DNA of 64,000 nt from Kitasatospora mediocidica KCTC 9733 (GCF_000744225.1 NZ_JQLN01000006.1:806001-870000); one strand, 5' to 3'; positions 8,687 to 17,754 are shown, counted from the stretch's first letter. Program-made: numbers and translations. The notes: generated by a model from the sequence alone, not told the origin.

Positions 8687-9054
8687 TCACCCGCCGGTCA
8701 GTGAGCCTGCCGCCGCCTGGGCCGCCGACTGCACCACGGCGATGCCGGCGGACTCGGTCGCGTTGCCGTCCGAGAGCGCCGAGATCAGCAGCTCGTGCCC
8801 GTCCGGGAAGGGGCCGCCCCGACGGCCACCACCAGCACCGTGCTCTCCTGCCCCTGACCCGGCGCCGAGGCCCCCGCCGTCGGCGGGGCGCGCCGCGCGC
8901 GGCATCCCGGCCCCTCGCCGGCACCCCCGCGGGCCACGTCCGGGCCGAGTACCGACCCGACACCGAGTAGTCCGGGCCGTCCGGTCCGACCAGGACTGTC
9001 GCGTCGTCCCAGCCGAGGCGAATGGTCCGGCATAAATTTCTGACGCACAGTCAC
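8687..9054 (-). pseudogene. fragment of an unidentified gene, frameshifted
   Basis: One frame ends with PFPDGHELLISALSDGNATE and VVQSAAQAAAGSLTGG and then stops; the neighbouring frame upstream reads QESTVLVVAVG. Joined at about 8815 they make a coherent C-terminal ~60 residues, so a single indel has broken the frame. Nothing further upstream looks coding. I do not recognise the family. Confidence 0.35.
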
Positions 9055-9276
9055 AACGCCTGTATGTCACGAAAGTTGACCGAAGCGCCGGGGCAGCGGT
9101 CGCCCGGGTGGAACGGGCGCGGCCGTCGGCGAGGGCGATTTTCGGCCGGGGTCCGGTCACCTCGTTGACCGTCGGCGGGATCCGGCGATGGGCTCTCCTA
9201 GGACCCATCGACGGGGGCGGGGGGTGGGTCGGGCAGTCGTCCCGGGGAGGACCGATCACCGTGAGACCGATCGAAC

Positions 9277-9360
9277 CGGTACGTCGTGTTCTCCAGCGGC
9301 GCGGCCGACGTCGCGCCGGGGCAGCCTGCCAACGGCGCGTACAACGTCTACCTCCGTTGA
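9277..9360 (+). pseudogene. beta-propeller (TolB/PD40-type) repeat fragment
   Basis: Twenty-seven codons read RYVVFSSGAADVAPG then GAYNVYLR and a stop. RYVVFSSxAxDLVPGD...YDVFVRD is the signature of secreted WD40/PD40 propeller repeats in Streptomyces. No start or further repeat is present, so this is a remnant. Confidence 0.5.
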
Positions 9361-9412
9361 GGGCCAGGCAGGCGGCTTTGAGCGCATCGGGCGTCATCGG
9401 GGTCGGCGTCAT
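9352..9412 (-). pseudogene. N-terminal fragment of a MmcQ/YjbR-type protein
   Basis: An ATG at 9412 encodes MTPTPMTPDALKAACLALNG, which fits the first helix of MmcQ/YjbR (CyaY-like fold) proteins, and then runs into the propeller fragment on the other strand. Only about 20 residues of similarity remain. Confidence 0.35.
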
Positions 9413-9855
9413 GGCAGCCACTCTGCCGCTGCGCACCGACGCCCGGCGCGGTCGGGTCCTGAAGGGGGCGGGCGAGTCCCGGTGCGCTGCTGCGTGTGTG
9501 ACCTGCTTCATTCCGGGGCCTTGATCGACGGGTGCTGGGGTGGGCTGGGTGTGGGGTGCTGCTCACGCTGGGTCGACTTTGTGGCGGGCCTCACGCGGGG
9601 CGGTCGGTGACGGCGGCCACATTCGGGGTGCGGGGGGTGCTCCGAGGGCCGGTTCTTCGGGGGCGATGCCCGCGCTTACCGCCGGTAATGGGCCTCTGAG
9701 CTGGGTGTTCGTGTGGAAACCTTGTGGCGGTGCGGGGCTTTGCGTAGCTTCGGTTGCAGCGGCGAGCACGACAGGCCGTCGCACCTTCCCCGAACGACAC
9801 CGCTCTGCGGGCCTGGTTCCGTGTGCCCGTGTTCGGTACTTCCGAGAGGATCCGC

Positions 9856-10257
9856 ATGACCTTCCGTAACGAGACCACCGCTGCCACCACCGCTGCCACC
9901 CCTGCCTCCGCTCGTCGGCGCAACCGTGTGCGGATCGCTGTGCTGGGCGGGGCGCTGGCCGTGGTGCCGGTTGCGGGTCTGGTGACGGCTACCGCTTCGT
10001 CGGCCGCGCCGGTGAGCACGTGGGACAAGGTCGCGCAGTGCGAGAGCACGGGGAACTGGTCGATCGACAGCGGCAACGGCTTCTACGGCGGTCTGCAGTT
10101 CACGTCCTCGACGTGGGCGGCCTTCGGCGGTACGCAGTTCGCGCCGCAGGCCAACCAGGCCACGCCCGCGCAGCAGATCTCCATCGGCGAGAAGGTGCTG
10201 GCGGCGCAGGGGCCCGGTGCCTGGCCGATCTGCTCGGTCAAGGCCGGCCTCTCCTGA
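9856..10257 (+). CDS. Rpf-like transglycosylase, secreted
   Basis: The ATG at 9856 follows GAGAGGATCCGC and opens a 133-residue protein. A basic N-region and hydrophobic helix (VRIAVLGGALAVVPVAGLVTA) end at SSAAP. The mature part is a single resuscitation-promoting-factor domain: WDKVAQCESTGNWSID, GFYGGLQFTSSTWAAFGG and the closing WPICSVKAGLS. The Glu in CESTGN corresponds to the catalytic acid that cleaves peptidoglycan glycan strands during spore germination or regrowth. There is no LysM or LytM module, so it is the short form. A tandem-repeat run and a strong terminator follow directly. Confidence 0.93.
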   Translation: MTFRNETTAATTAATPASARRRNRVRIAVLGGALAVVPVAGLVTATASSAAPVSTWDKVAQCESTGNWSIDSGNGFYGGLQFTSSTWAAFGGTQFAPQANQATPAQQISIGEKVLAAQGPGAWPICSVKAGLS

Positions 10258-10328
10258 GCCCGACCGCCTGAGCCCGACCGCCCGAGCCTGACCGCCCGAG
10301 CCTGACCGCCCGAGCCTGACCGCCCGAG
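10253..10328. repeat. 14-bp tandem repeat, about 5.4 units
   Basis: The unit CCCGAGCCTGACCG (first two copies CCTGAGCCCGACCG) repeats five times with one trailing half unit. The first copy contains the stop codon of the Rpf-like gene. It separates that gene from its terminator. Confidence 0.85.
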
Positions 10329-10344
10329 CGGCTGAACGACCCCC

Positions 10345-10385
10345 GTGAAGCGCCCGACTGCCCACCGTGCAGCCGGGCGCTTCAC
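10345..10385 (+). terminator. strong stem-loop after the Rpf-like gene
   Basis: GTGAAGCGCCCG pairs perfectly with CGGGCGCTTCAC around a 17-base loop. There is no U-tract, as usual for streptomycete terminators. It may serve both the Rpf-like gene and the converging GH30 gene. Confidence 0.75.
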
Positions 10386-10546
10386 GCTGTCGCGCCGGGC
10401 CTGGCGCGTCGGCCCCGGCGAGCGCGTTCGGGATCTTGGATTCCCAACCGGCCCGGTGCCCGTCGGGACGGGCCTCGCGGCCGGGCCGCGCGCCCAATCG
10501 GGCATCAGTCAGATCACGGCTACTCCTGGTAGCCCTACGGTTCCGG

Positions 10547-12358
10547 TCAGGCCGGCTTCCACTCGTAGGTGGCGATGCCGTGGGCGGGCAGCGAGTCGCT
10601 GATCTGCTGTGCGCCCCAGGTGGTGCTGAACGACTGGGCCGAGCCGGAGGTGTTGTCGACGATCAGCACGAGGGAGCCGTCGGGGTTGCGGAACGCGACG
10701 TCGTCGAGGTTCGCGGTGATGGTCGAGGCGATGCGCTTGGCGCCGGGGAGCACGAACTTGCTGAAGTGGCCGACGGAGTAGTAGCCGGCGCCGTAGGCCA
10801 CGTTCCCGGTGCTCTGGTCGATGGTGACGAGCGGGGTGCAGGCGTTGCAGCCGCCGGGGATCACCGGGCCGTTGTCGCGGTCCTCGGCGATGTTCCACAT
10901 CGTGGCGGACCGCGCCCAGTTGCGGGTGCTCTGGATGAAGGTCTCGATCGCGTTCTGCGGGTCGATGCCGTCGGAGCACTCGGTCTCGTAGGTGTCCTTG
11001 GCCGGGAAGGCGGCCTGCATGGTCCCGAGGGCGTCCAGACCGCCCGCGTAGCAGTGCCAGGCCGTGCCGGACAGGTACTTGGCGGCGCCGGCGTCCCGCA
11101 TCAGCGGCTCGGCGTAGTCGCTGAGCACATTGGTGTTGAAGTCCGTGCCGAGCACCGCGGGCGAGAGGTTCGCCTGGGCCAGCGCGGGGCCGAGGTTGTT
11201 GGCGACGAAGGCGGCCTCCTGGGGCTCGCTGAGCTCCATCCCCGGGTAGGCGGAGGCGTAGGCCGGTTCGTTCTGCGGGGTGATCGCGTAGATCGGGACG
11301 CCCTGGGCGGCGTAGCCCTGGAGGAATTTCACGAAGTACTGCGCCAGCGGTCCGTAGCTCGACGGGAGCAGCGTTCCCGCGTGGTTGGTGTTGTTCATCT
11401 GGCCGTTCGCCTTCATCCAGCCCGGCGGGCTCCACGGGTTCGCCATCAGCTTCAGCCCGGGGTTGAGCGCGAGCGCTTCCTTCAGGTCCGGAACGATGTA
11501 GTCGAGGTCGTGGCCGATCGAGAAGTTCGCCAGCGCCGGGTCGGGGCGGGTCCACTGCTGGTTGGACTGGCCGCTGCAGCCCCAGAGTTGGGCCGGCGAA
11601 CCGTTGCCGGTGGACGCCCCGGTGACGTCGAGGCACAGACCGGACTGCAGGCCGGTGATCGTGCCGTTGCCGGTGAGCTTCCACTGCTGGTTCGGCTGGC
11701 CGTTGCAGGTCCAGAGGATCACCTTGGTGCCGTTGGCCGTGCCCTGGCCGTTGGCGTCCAGGCACTTGCCGGCGATCTGCAGTTGCCCCGCCGCGGTGTA
11801 GCCGAACTGCTGGTTGGCGTTGCCGCTCGTGCAGTCCCAGATGTAGACCTGGGTGCCGTTCGCCGGGTTCCCGGTGTCGTCCAGGCAGCGGCCGGAGCCC
11901 ACCCCGACCGTGCTGCCGGTGGAGACCGAGAGGCCGTCGTCGTAGGAGTACGGCTGCGCGGTGGCGGAGAAGTCGGAGGAGCCCATCGGCACCCGGACCC
12001 AGCTCATGCCGATGCCCTGGCTCGGGTTGAACAGTGCGTTCATCAGGTTGGTGTGCGCGGTGCCGCTCAGCTTGTCGGAGATCAGCCAGGCGGAGGTGTC
12101 CGTCATCGCGGCACCGAAGCCGACGATGCTCTGGAACGTCTGCGTGTCATCGACGCTGATGGTCCCGGGACCGGACGAGGCGGTGAAGGCGAGGTCGCTC
12201 TGCTGCGTCAGGTGCTGGCTCAGGTCCGAGGTGGTCAGCCATTTCTGGACCGGCTGACCGGCGGCCGAGGCGGGCGGTGCCGGCAGTACCGCCAGCGTGA
12301 GTCCGAGCGCGCCGGCCAGCGAAGCGGCCAGGCTGACGCGGCGTATTCCCCTTGACAT
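10547..12358 (-). CDS. GH30 glycoside hydrolase with a ricin-type lectin domain inserted in the barrel
   Basis: The 603-residue protein has a signal peptide ending SASA/AG. GH30 sequence runs from about residue 40 (FQSIVGFGAAMTDTSAWL, WVRVPMGSSDFS, PYSYDDG). At residue ~143 it is interrupted by ~125 residues of a three-lobe beta-trefoil (CLDDTGNPANGTQVYIWDC; three QQF/QQW repeats to residue 270). GH30 then resumes with LANFSIGHDLDYIVPDLKEA and LMANPWSPPGWMK. The acid/base Glu364 is in TPQNEP and the nucleophile Glu460 in YETECS. A C-terminal beta domain closes the protein. It probably cleaves a plant or fungal beta-glycan outside the cell. The neighbouring esterase and arabinofuranosidase fragment favour hemicellulose, but specificity is inferred. 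Confidence 0.9.
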   Translation of the reverse strand: MSRGIRRVSLAASLAGALGLTLAVLPAPPASAAGQPVQKWLTTSDLSQHLTQQSDLAFTASSGPGTISVDDTQTFQSIVGFGAAMTDTSAWLISDKLSGTAHTNLMNALFNPSQGIGMSWVRVPMGSSDFSATAQPYSYDDGLSVSTGSTVGVGSGRCLDDTGNPANGTQVYIWDCTSGNANQQFGYTAAGQLQIAGKCLDANGQGTANGTKVILWTCNGQPNQQWKLTGNGTITGLQSGLCLDVTGASTGNGSPAQLWGCSGQSNQQWTRPDPALANFSIGHDLDYIVPDLKEALALNPGLKLMANPWSPPGWMKANGQMNNTNHAGTLLPSSYGPLAQYFVKFLQGYAAQGVPIYAITPQNEPAYASAYPGMELSEPQEAAFVANNLGPALAQANLSPAVLGTDFNTNVLSDYAEPLMRDAGAAKYLSGTAWHCYAGGLDALGTMQAAFPAKDTYETECSDGIDPQNAIETFIQSTRNWARSATMWNIAEDRDNGPVIPGGCNACTPLVTIDQSTGNVAYGAGYYSVGHFSKFVLPGAKRIASTITANLDDVAFRNPDGSLVLIVDNTSGSAQSFSTTWGAQQISDSLPAHGIATYEWKPA

Positions 12359-12395
12359 CGGTGTCGGGCCTCTCAGTTGGGTACGGGTGGGCCGG

Positions 12396-13790
12396 TTAGC
12401 CGAGGGTCCACTGCTGGTTGCTGCCGCCGTCGCACGACCAGAGTTCGACCGGCGCGCTGTCGGCGGTGGAGGCTCCGGTCACATCGAGGCACAGGCCGGA
12501 AAGGACGCTGGTGACGGTGCCGTTGGCGTTGAGGTTCCACTGCTGGTTGGTCTGGCCGTTGCAGGACCAGACGATCGCCTTGGTGCCGTTGGCGGTGCCA
12601 CGGGCGTTGGCGTCCAGGCACAGGGTGGCGCCGCCGAGCGTGAGCGTCAGCTCGTTCGACGAGGTGTGTGTCCAGGTCTGGTTGGCCGCGCCGGAGCAGC
12701 TGTAGGTCTGCTGCTGGGTGCCCGCTGTGGTGGTCGCGTTCGGGTCGTCCAGGCACTTGCCCGCACCCACCGCGTGCAGCGCCCCGGTGCCGCCGGTGCT
12801 GGAGCCGCCGCCGTCCAGCCCCATGAAGTGGATCGCGTAGGCGGCCATCGGCGTGCCCTGGACCGGAAGTTGGTGGCCGGCGCCGCCGATGCTGTAGCTC
12901 TCGACCTGGGGGGTGCCGGGGCTGCTGTCGTACCGGGCCCGATTCCAGTTGGTGACCGGGGTGTCAGTCGACGACGGGCTCTGGCTCACTCCGAGCACGT
13001 TCGTCCACTGCTTGGTCTCCTCTGCGAGGTTGTTGTGGTTCAGGGTGGTGTCGGCGGTGCCGTGCCACAGCTGCACCCGGGGGCGCGGCCCGGTGTAGCC
13101 GGGGTCGGCGCCGCGCACCAGGTCGCCCCACTGCTGCGCGGTCAGCGAGACCTGACCGCCCGCGCACGGCCCGTTCCAGCCGCGCACCGTGCCCGTGTAG
13201 AAGCAGTGGTAGGGCACGCCCATGAAGGCCGCGCCCGCCTTGAACACGTCCGGGTAGTCCGCGAGCATGACGTTGGTCATCATGCCGCCCGACGACTCGC
13301 CGGTGACGAACACGGCGTTGGGGTTCCCGCCGTAGTGCTGCTCGGTGTACGTGATCATCGACATCAGCCCGACCGGGTCGCTGCCGCCGTTGCGGCTGAG
13401 CGCCTGGTCGGACGAGACGTCCCAGCAACTGCCGGCGGGGTTGGTCGAGGGGTAGATGACGAGGAACCCGTACTGGTCGGCCAGCGCGGCGAAGTCGGTG
13501 CTGGAGTAGAGGTAGGGCCCGGAGCCCTGGCAGCCGTGCAGGGCCAGGAGGATCGACGGGTTGGCCTTGACACGATTCGGCACGTAGAGCGACATCTGCA
13601 GGCCGGTCGGGTTGGTGCCGAAGTTCGTGATCTGGGTCAGGGATGCGGCAGTGGCCGGGGATGCTGCAGCGGCTGGGGATGCGGCGGGCAGACCCACCCC
13701 GATCGCGACGCCGACCGCCAGGAGCACGGCGAGCAGGCGGGATACCAGACGGGATACCAGACGGGATGTGAGGCTCTGGGGGCGCAGCAT
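12396..13790 (-). CDS. secreted PHB-depolymerase/CE1-type esterase with C-terminal ricin lectin
   Basis: The ATG at 13790 follows GAGGAAGATGCC and is preferred to an upstream in-frame codon at 13853. A signal peptide holds duplicated LVSRLVSRL from a short DNA tandem repeat. The alpha/beta hydrolase domain shows LLALHGCQGSG (oxyanion region), FVTGESSGGMM with nucleophile Ser166, LWHGTADTT (Asp) and GGAGHQLP (His). Residues ~335-464 form a beta-trefoil with three QxW repeats, closely resembling the lectin inserted in the adjacent GH30 enzyme. The family cleaves esters on xylan (acetyl or feruloyl) or short-chain polyesters. The cluster favours xylan. It lies 37 bp upstream of the GH30 gene on the same strand, so the two likely form an operon. 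Confidence 0.88.
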   Translation of the reverse strand: MLRPQSLTSRLVSRLVSRLLAVLLAVGVAIGVGLPAASPAAAASPATAASLTQITNFGTNPTGLQMSLYVPNRVKANPSILLALHGCQGSGPYLYSSTDFAALADQYGFLVIYPSTNPAGSCWDVSSDQALSRNGGSDPVGLMSMITYTEQHYGGNPNAVFVTGESSGGMMTNVMLADYPDVFKAGAAFMGVPYHCFYTGTVRGWNGPCAGGQVSLTAQQWGDLVRGADPGYTGPRPRVQLWHGTADTTLNHNNLAEETKQWTNVLGVSQSPSSTDTPVTNWNRARYDSSPGTPQVESYSIGGAGHQLPVQGTPMAAYAIHFMGLDGGGSSTGGTGALHAVGAGKCLDDPNATTTAGTQQQTYSCSGAANQTWTHTSSNELTLTLGGATLCLDANARGTANGTKAIVWSCNGQTNQQWNLNANGTVTSVLSGLCLDVTGASTADSAPVELWSCDGGSNQQWTLG

Positions 13791-14155
13791 GGCATCTTCC
13801 TCCGCGGGCAGCTGGGGGGCGTCGGCAGGTGTGGAAGTCACCGGACGCCCCATGGGAGTTCGCGGTGCTGGTGGGGCACCGCGGCGGGGTCATCGAGGAG
13901 CGGGTCCGTCGCACGGGTCGCAGGCCCTCAGCCGGTTCGCCGGAGCGGAGTGAGCGCTCACAATCCCGATCGTGCACCCGCGGCTGTCGAGTCCCTGGTT
14001 CCGAACATGTTTCGGACTGATGACGCTGCATCAATGATCGTGACCTGTCAAGGAGTTGTGGCGGCCGCTCGCGCTCTCCCCGGCATCGTGGCTCGTCGGG
14101 CCGGGTGTCCCGCTGTGAAATTTACGCAGGCCAGGGGTGTGAGTGCCGGCCACCG
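13791..14155. other. divergent regulatory region of the glycosidase cluster
   Basis: This gap lies between the esterase gene and the broken arabinofuranosidase gene, transcribed apart. It contains several short inverted repeats (for example GAGCGGAGTGAGCGCTC near 13934) that could bind a sugar-responsive regulator, but no regulator gene is adjacent. No reading frame is convincing. Confidence 0.35.
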
Positions 14156-14581
14156 ATGCACCAGCGCCCGTCCTCGGTGCCCACCGGTTCACGCCCGGTC
14201 AGACCGGCCATTGTGCTGGTGCTGGTCCTCGCGCTGGTGGTGGTCGCCCTCGGCGACCGGGCCACCGCGAGCGGTCCCGCACCGAGGGCGGCCGCCGCCG
14301 CGACGGCACTGCCCTGCGACCTCTACGCGGCCGGCGGCACGCCCTGCACAGCAGCCCACTCCACCACGCGGGCGCTGTTCGCGGGCTACAACGGCCCGCT
14401 CTACCAGGTGCAGCGCGCCTCCGACCACGCGTACCACGACGTGGGCCTGCACTCCGCCGGCGGCTTCGCCGACGCGTCGGCCCAGACGTCCTTCTGCGCC
14501 GGGAGCTCGACCGAGACCCCGCCCCTCCGTTCCCCGAGGACGAGCGGAATCCGTGTCAGCCCAGCGCACGGTCGAGGTTGA
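14156..14581 (+). pseudogene. alpha-L-arabinofuranosidase B (GH54), truncated after ~70 mature residues
   Basis: An ATG at 14156 opens a signal peptide (VRPAIVLVLVLALVVVALG) and then the start of a GH54 catalytic domain: LPCDLYAAGGTPCTAAHSTT, LFAGYNGPLYQVQRASD and SAGGFADASAQTSFCAGSS. At about 14510 similarity stops abruptly and the frame runs 23 codons into the end of the converging GH15 gene. About 400 residues including the catalytic residues are missing, so it is a 3' deletion remnant. Confidence 0.8.
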
Positions 14582-16391
14582 AGGCGGCGCTGATCAGCGA
14601 GAGGTGCGTGAACGCCTGCGGGAAGTTGCCGAGTTGCTCACCGGTCGGGCCGATCTCCTCGGCGAACAGACCGAGGTGGTTGGCGTAGGTGAGCATCTTC
14701 TCGAAGGCGAGCCTGGCCTCCTCCAGCCGGCCCGCGCGGGCCAGCGCCTCCACGTACCAGAAGGAGCAGATCGAGAAGGTGCCCTCGGGACCGTGCAGGC
14801 CGTCCGGGCTGGTGGCCGGGTTGTAGCGGTAGACCAGCGAGTCGGAGACCAGATCCGTGGTGAGGGCGTCCAGGGTGGAGAGCCACCGGGGGTCGGTGGG
14901 CGAGATGAACTTGGCCATCGGCATCATCAGCAGCGACGCGTCCAGCTGCCCGTCGTCCAGGACCTGCACGAACGCTCCCCGGTCGACCGACCAGCCGCGC
15001 CGCATGATCTGGCGGTAGATCGCGTCCCGGGACTGGCGCCAGCGGGGCAGGTCGGCAGGCAGCCCGCGACGGTTCCCCATCCGCATCGCCCGCTCCAGCG
15101 CCACCCAGCACATCAGCCGCGAGTACACGAAGTCCCTCCGGCCCGCGCGGGTCTCCCAGATCCCCTCGTCGGGCTGGTCCCAGTGCTCGCAGAGCCAGTC
15201 CGCCATCGCACCGACCTCGTCCCAGCGCGCGCTGCTGATCGGCTGTCCCCACTTGTCGTACAGGTAGACGGAGTCGATCAGGGCTCCGTAGATGTCCAGC
15301 TGGAGCTGGCCGGTGGCGGCGTTGCCGACCCGGACCGGTGCGGAGCCGAGGTAGCCCTCCAGGTGCGGCAACTCGTATTCGGGCAGCTCGGTGCGCCCGT
15401 CGATGCCGTACATGATCTGCAGCGGTCCGGTCGCACCCGTGCCGCGCATGATGCCACGCTCGCCGAGGAACCCCATGAACGCCTCGGCCTCCGAGGTGAA
15501 CCCCAGGCGCAGCAGCGCGTAGACGCAGAAGGCGGCGTCGCGGACCCAGACGTACCGGTAGTCCCAGTTGCGCCCGCCGCCGATCTGCTCGGGCAGGCTG
15601 GTGGTCGGTGCGGCGACGATCGCGCCGGTCGGCGCGTAGGTGAGCAGCTTCAGCAGCAGTGCGGAACGGTTCACCATCTCGCGCCACCGCCCGTGGTACT
15701 GCGAGCGGGACAGCCAGCGGCGCCAGAACCGGACGGTCGCGTCGGCCTGCTCCTGAGCCTCGGCGTGCGGACACGACCGGGCCGGGACGTCGTCGCCGAT
15801 CTGGTCGAGGGCGAACACGTGGGACTCGCCCTCCAGGAGTTTGAAGTCCGACCAGACGTCCTGGCCGTCGCTCTCCAGGGGTGCGGTGGCGGTCAGCGCG
15901 AGGGTCAGTGACGGGGAGCGGAACACCGCCTCGTGGCCATCGAGGTGCGTGGTGTGCGCTTCGGTGCCGTAGCCGAAGCGCGGGGCGATCCGCGCCCTGA
16001 ACGGGAGCGCTCCGCGGACGCAGAGCACCCGTCGGATCAGCCGGTGCCGGGCCACTTCGCGCGACTCGTCGACTACGGGCATGAAGTCCTGGATCTCCGC
16101 CACCCCGTCCGCGGCGAAGAACCGCGTGATCAGGACGTTCGTGTCGGGGAAGTAGAACTGCCGGGTGCGGGTCGGGACCTCGGCGGCCAACTCGAACGAC
16201 CCGCCCCGGTCGGCGTCGAGGATGGACCCGAAGACGCTGGGCGCGTCGAAGCGCGGGCAGCAGTACCAGTCGATGGTGCCGTTCGTGCCGACCAGGGCGG
16301 TCGTCCGAAGATCGCCGATCAGGCCGTGCTCGGAGATCGGTGTGTAGCGGCGTTTGTCCGACTGCTCGAAGCCGGTCGTGTCGAACGCCAT
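14556..16391 (-). CDS. GH15 family glycoside hydrolase (trehalase/glucoamylase-like)
   Basis: The 611-residue cytoplasmic protein starts at an ATG with GGCAGGGAGAG upstream. N-terminal beta-sandwich residues (ISEHGLIGDLRTTALVGTNGTIDWYCCPRFDAPSVFG) and the (alpha/alpha)6 barrel motifs GGGRNWDYRYVWVRDAAF, WETRAGRRDFVYSRLMCWVAL and GTFSICSFWYVEALARAG identify the actinobacterial GH15 group that includes trehalases. It has no signal peptide, unlike its neighbours, so it probably acts on an internal glucan or trehalose. Its 3' end overlaps the tail of the truncated GH54 frame. Full family length, all parts intact. Confidence 0.88.
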   Translation of the reverse strand: MAFDTTGFEQSDKRRYTPISEHGLIGDLRTTALVGTNGTIDWYCCPRFDAPSVFGSILDADRGGSFELAAEVPTRTRQFYFPDTNVLITRFFAADGVAEIQDFMPVVDESREVARHRLIRRVLCVRGALPFRARIAPRFGYGTEAHTTHLDGHEAVFRSPSLTLALTATAPLESDGQDVWSDFKLLEGESHVFALDQIGDDVPARSCPHAEAQEQADATVRFWRRWLSRSQYHGRWREMVNRSALLLKLLTYAPTGAIVAAPTTSLPEQIGGGRNWDYRYVWVRDAAFCVYALLRLGFTSEAEAFMGFLGERGIMRGTGATGPLQIMYGIDGRTELPEYELPHLEGYLGSAPVRVGNAATGQLQLDIYGALIDSVYLYDKWGQPISSARWDEVGAMADWLCEHWDQPDEGIWETRAGRRDFVYSRLMCWVALERAMRMGNRRGLPADLPRWRQSRDAIYRQIMRRGWSVDRGAFVQVLDDGQLDASLLMMPMAKFISPTDPRWLSTLDALTTDLVSDSLVYRYNPATSPDGLHGPEGTFSICSFWYVEALARAGRLEEARLAFEKMLTYANHLGLFAEEIGPTGEQLGNFPQAFTHLSLISAAFNLDRALG

Positions 16392-16542
16392 GTCGCTCTC
16401 CCTGCCGCTGCGGCGCGGGCTTCGAGGTGGAGTCTTGCTTTCATGCTAGATCGCTGTTCGAGGCGGAGGCGGTGTGGAGCGTGCGGAGCAGCCCCTCGTG
16501 TGACGTCGGCTGGACCCGGCTGAAGCGCGCTCTGCCCTCTAA

Positions 16543-16660
16543 GAGCGTCCGCCAGTAGGCGTTGAGCTGGGCTATCGGATGCGGGGGCTGGGCGGCGGGT
16601 GTCTTGCCGGTGGGTATATCAGGCTCGGATCAGGCTACGGACGGTGATGACGGCCGTGCC
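16543..16660 (-). mobile_element. solo right end of the IS5-type element
   Basis: From GAGCGTCCGCCAGTAGGCG onward about 110 bp match, in reverse orientation and with small indels, the right end of the complete element at 18818-19796, including the codons for the transposase C-terminus (WVYQA...RIRLRTVM). Similarity ends near 16660. The base triplet just outside is TAA, the same as outside 19796. Confidence 0.75.
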
Positions 16661-17123
16661 TCAGGTGGAGGACCGCATCGCCGCCGCTCGGCGGGGTCGT
16701 GCCGCTCTGCCTCAACGCGACGATGAGTCCGAGGAACTGCATAAGCGGGGCCAGGCCAGAGCCGTCGGGCGGCGCGCGGAGGGTGGCCTGGTGGCATTGC
16801 TACGCATCGTTCAGCGGCCCATGGCGGAGTCCACTCGGCTACTTGCAGGGCTGCCAGGCGCGCCCGGCAGCTGCGCAGGGCGAACTCGGGGGAGACGTCG
16901 GCCGTGTTGGTGACGGACGCGACCAGGTCGCTCATCTTCAGCGGTGGCTCCGCCGCGTGAGTGGCTGCTGGGGGCCCAGCGGCACCCTCGGGAGAGGGGC
17001 ACCCGTTGGTGAGCCGCGGGGAAGCCCACGGGCGACTTGTCCTAGCTGTCACGGACGGCCCCAGGCCGGTGGCTTCGGGGACCATCCGGGGGTTGCCCTT
17101 CTATCGGGACCGGTCTTCGAGTC
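16661..17123. other. unassigned segment between IS end and TetR gene
   Basis: No complete gene is supported. On the minus strand a stretch near 16830-16950 reads MSDLVASVTNTADVSPEFAL and RLAALQVAEW, which looks protein-like, but there is no ribosome site and it runs into the IS remnant. It may be a truncated gene. Confidence 0.3.
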
Positions 17124-17729
17124 TCAAGTCCGGATGGCAAGGGCGAGGACGGTATCGATTGCAACTTCGAAGGGGCGCGTACTCCGTTGTACCTGGGCGA
17201 GTAGCAGTCCGCCTTGCAGGGTGGCGAGCATCGTGGTGGCGAGGGCGTCCGGGTCGATGCCGGGTGCGAGCTTCCCGTCGGCGTGAAGCGATGTGAGTCC
17301 TTCGCTGATGGCAGCTGACCATCGCTCGAATCCGGCGGCGATGAGGGCTCGGGCCTCGGGGTCGCTCTCGGCGAGTTGGCCGCCGAGCGAACCGAGTGGG
17401 CAGCCGCCCTTTGCCTGGCCGTGCTTCACCCCGGCGATCAGCATGTCCCGCCAGGCTGCGACTCCGTCTTCACTGCTGAGCGCCTGCCGATTGTGATTGA
17501 CGAGGGTGTCGGCTTGGTAGTCGATGACCGCCTGCAGGAGCTCGTTCTTGTCGGGAAAGTAGTGGTAGAGCTGCGAGCCGCTGACCTCCGCTGCCCCCTT
17601 GACGTCTTCCAGGGTGGTACCCGCGACTCCGCGCTCGTGGATCAGGGCCGCAGCCCCCTCCACGATTCGGCCCCGGACGCGCTCGCCCTTCGCGGTGAGC
17701 CGCGGCCGATCGTTCGTCTTGTTCGCCAT
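17124..17729 (-). CDS. TetR/AcrR-family transcriptional regulator
   Basis: The start is the ATG at 17729 (MANKTNDRPRLTAKGERVRG); an upstream in-frame codon would read through the operator. Residues ~10-60 form the HTH (IVEGAAALIHERGVAGTTLEDV, SGSQLYHYFPDKNELL). The C-terminal domain with MLIAGVKHGQAKGGCPLGSLGGQLAE and a final TMLATLQGGLLLAQVQRS matches the TetR group with a conserved Cys-Pro-Leu-Gly turn. It is divergent from an SDR gene with a perfect palindrome between them, so it probably represses itself and that gene until a ligand binds. Confidence 0.9.
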   Translation of the reverse strand: MANKTNDRPRLTAKGERVRGRIVEGAAALIHERGVAGTTLEDVKGAAEVSGSQLYHYFPDKNELLQAVIDYQADTLVNHNRQALSSEDGVAAWRDMLIAGVKHGQAKGGCPLGSLGGQLAESDPEARALIAAGFERWSAAISEGLTSLHADGKLAPGIDPDALATTMLATLQGGLLLAQVQRSTRPFEVAIDTVLALAIRT

Positions 17730-17754
17730 GCACCCATGGTAGCGATTCTGAGTT

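Noticed and set aside
9560..9855. A cyclic di-AMP riboswitch before the Rpf-like gene
   Set aside because: Such riboswitches precede some Streptomyces rpf genes, but I could not find the conserved core of that motif in this leader.
10253..10328. The 14-bp tandem run as an iteron origin
   Set aside because: It overlaps the stop codon of the Rpf-like gene and lies directly before a terminator, with no replication gene nearby.
12297..15911. A 1,204-codon open frame on the plus strand
   Set aside because: It runs antisense through the GH30, esterase and GH15 genes and has Val/Arg/Gly-rich composition typical of shadow frames in G+C-rich DNA.
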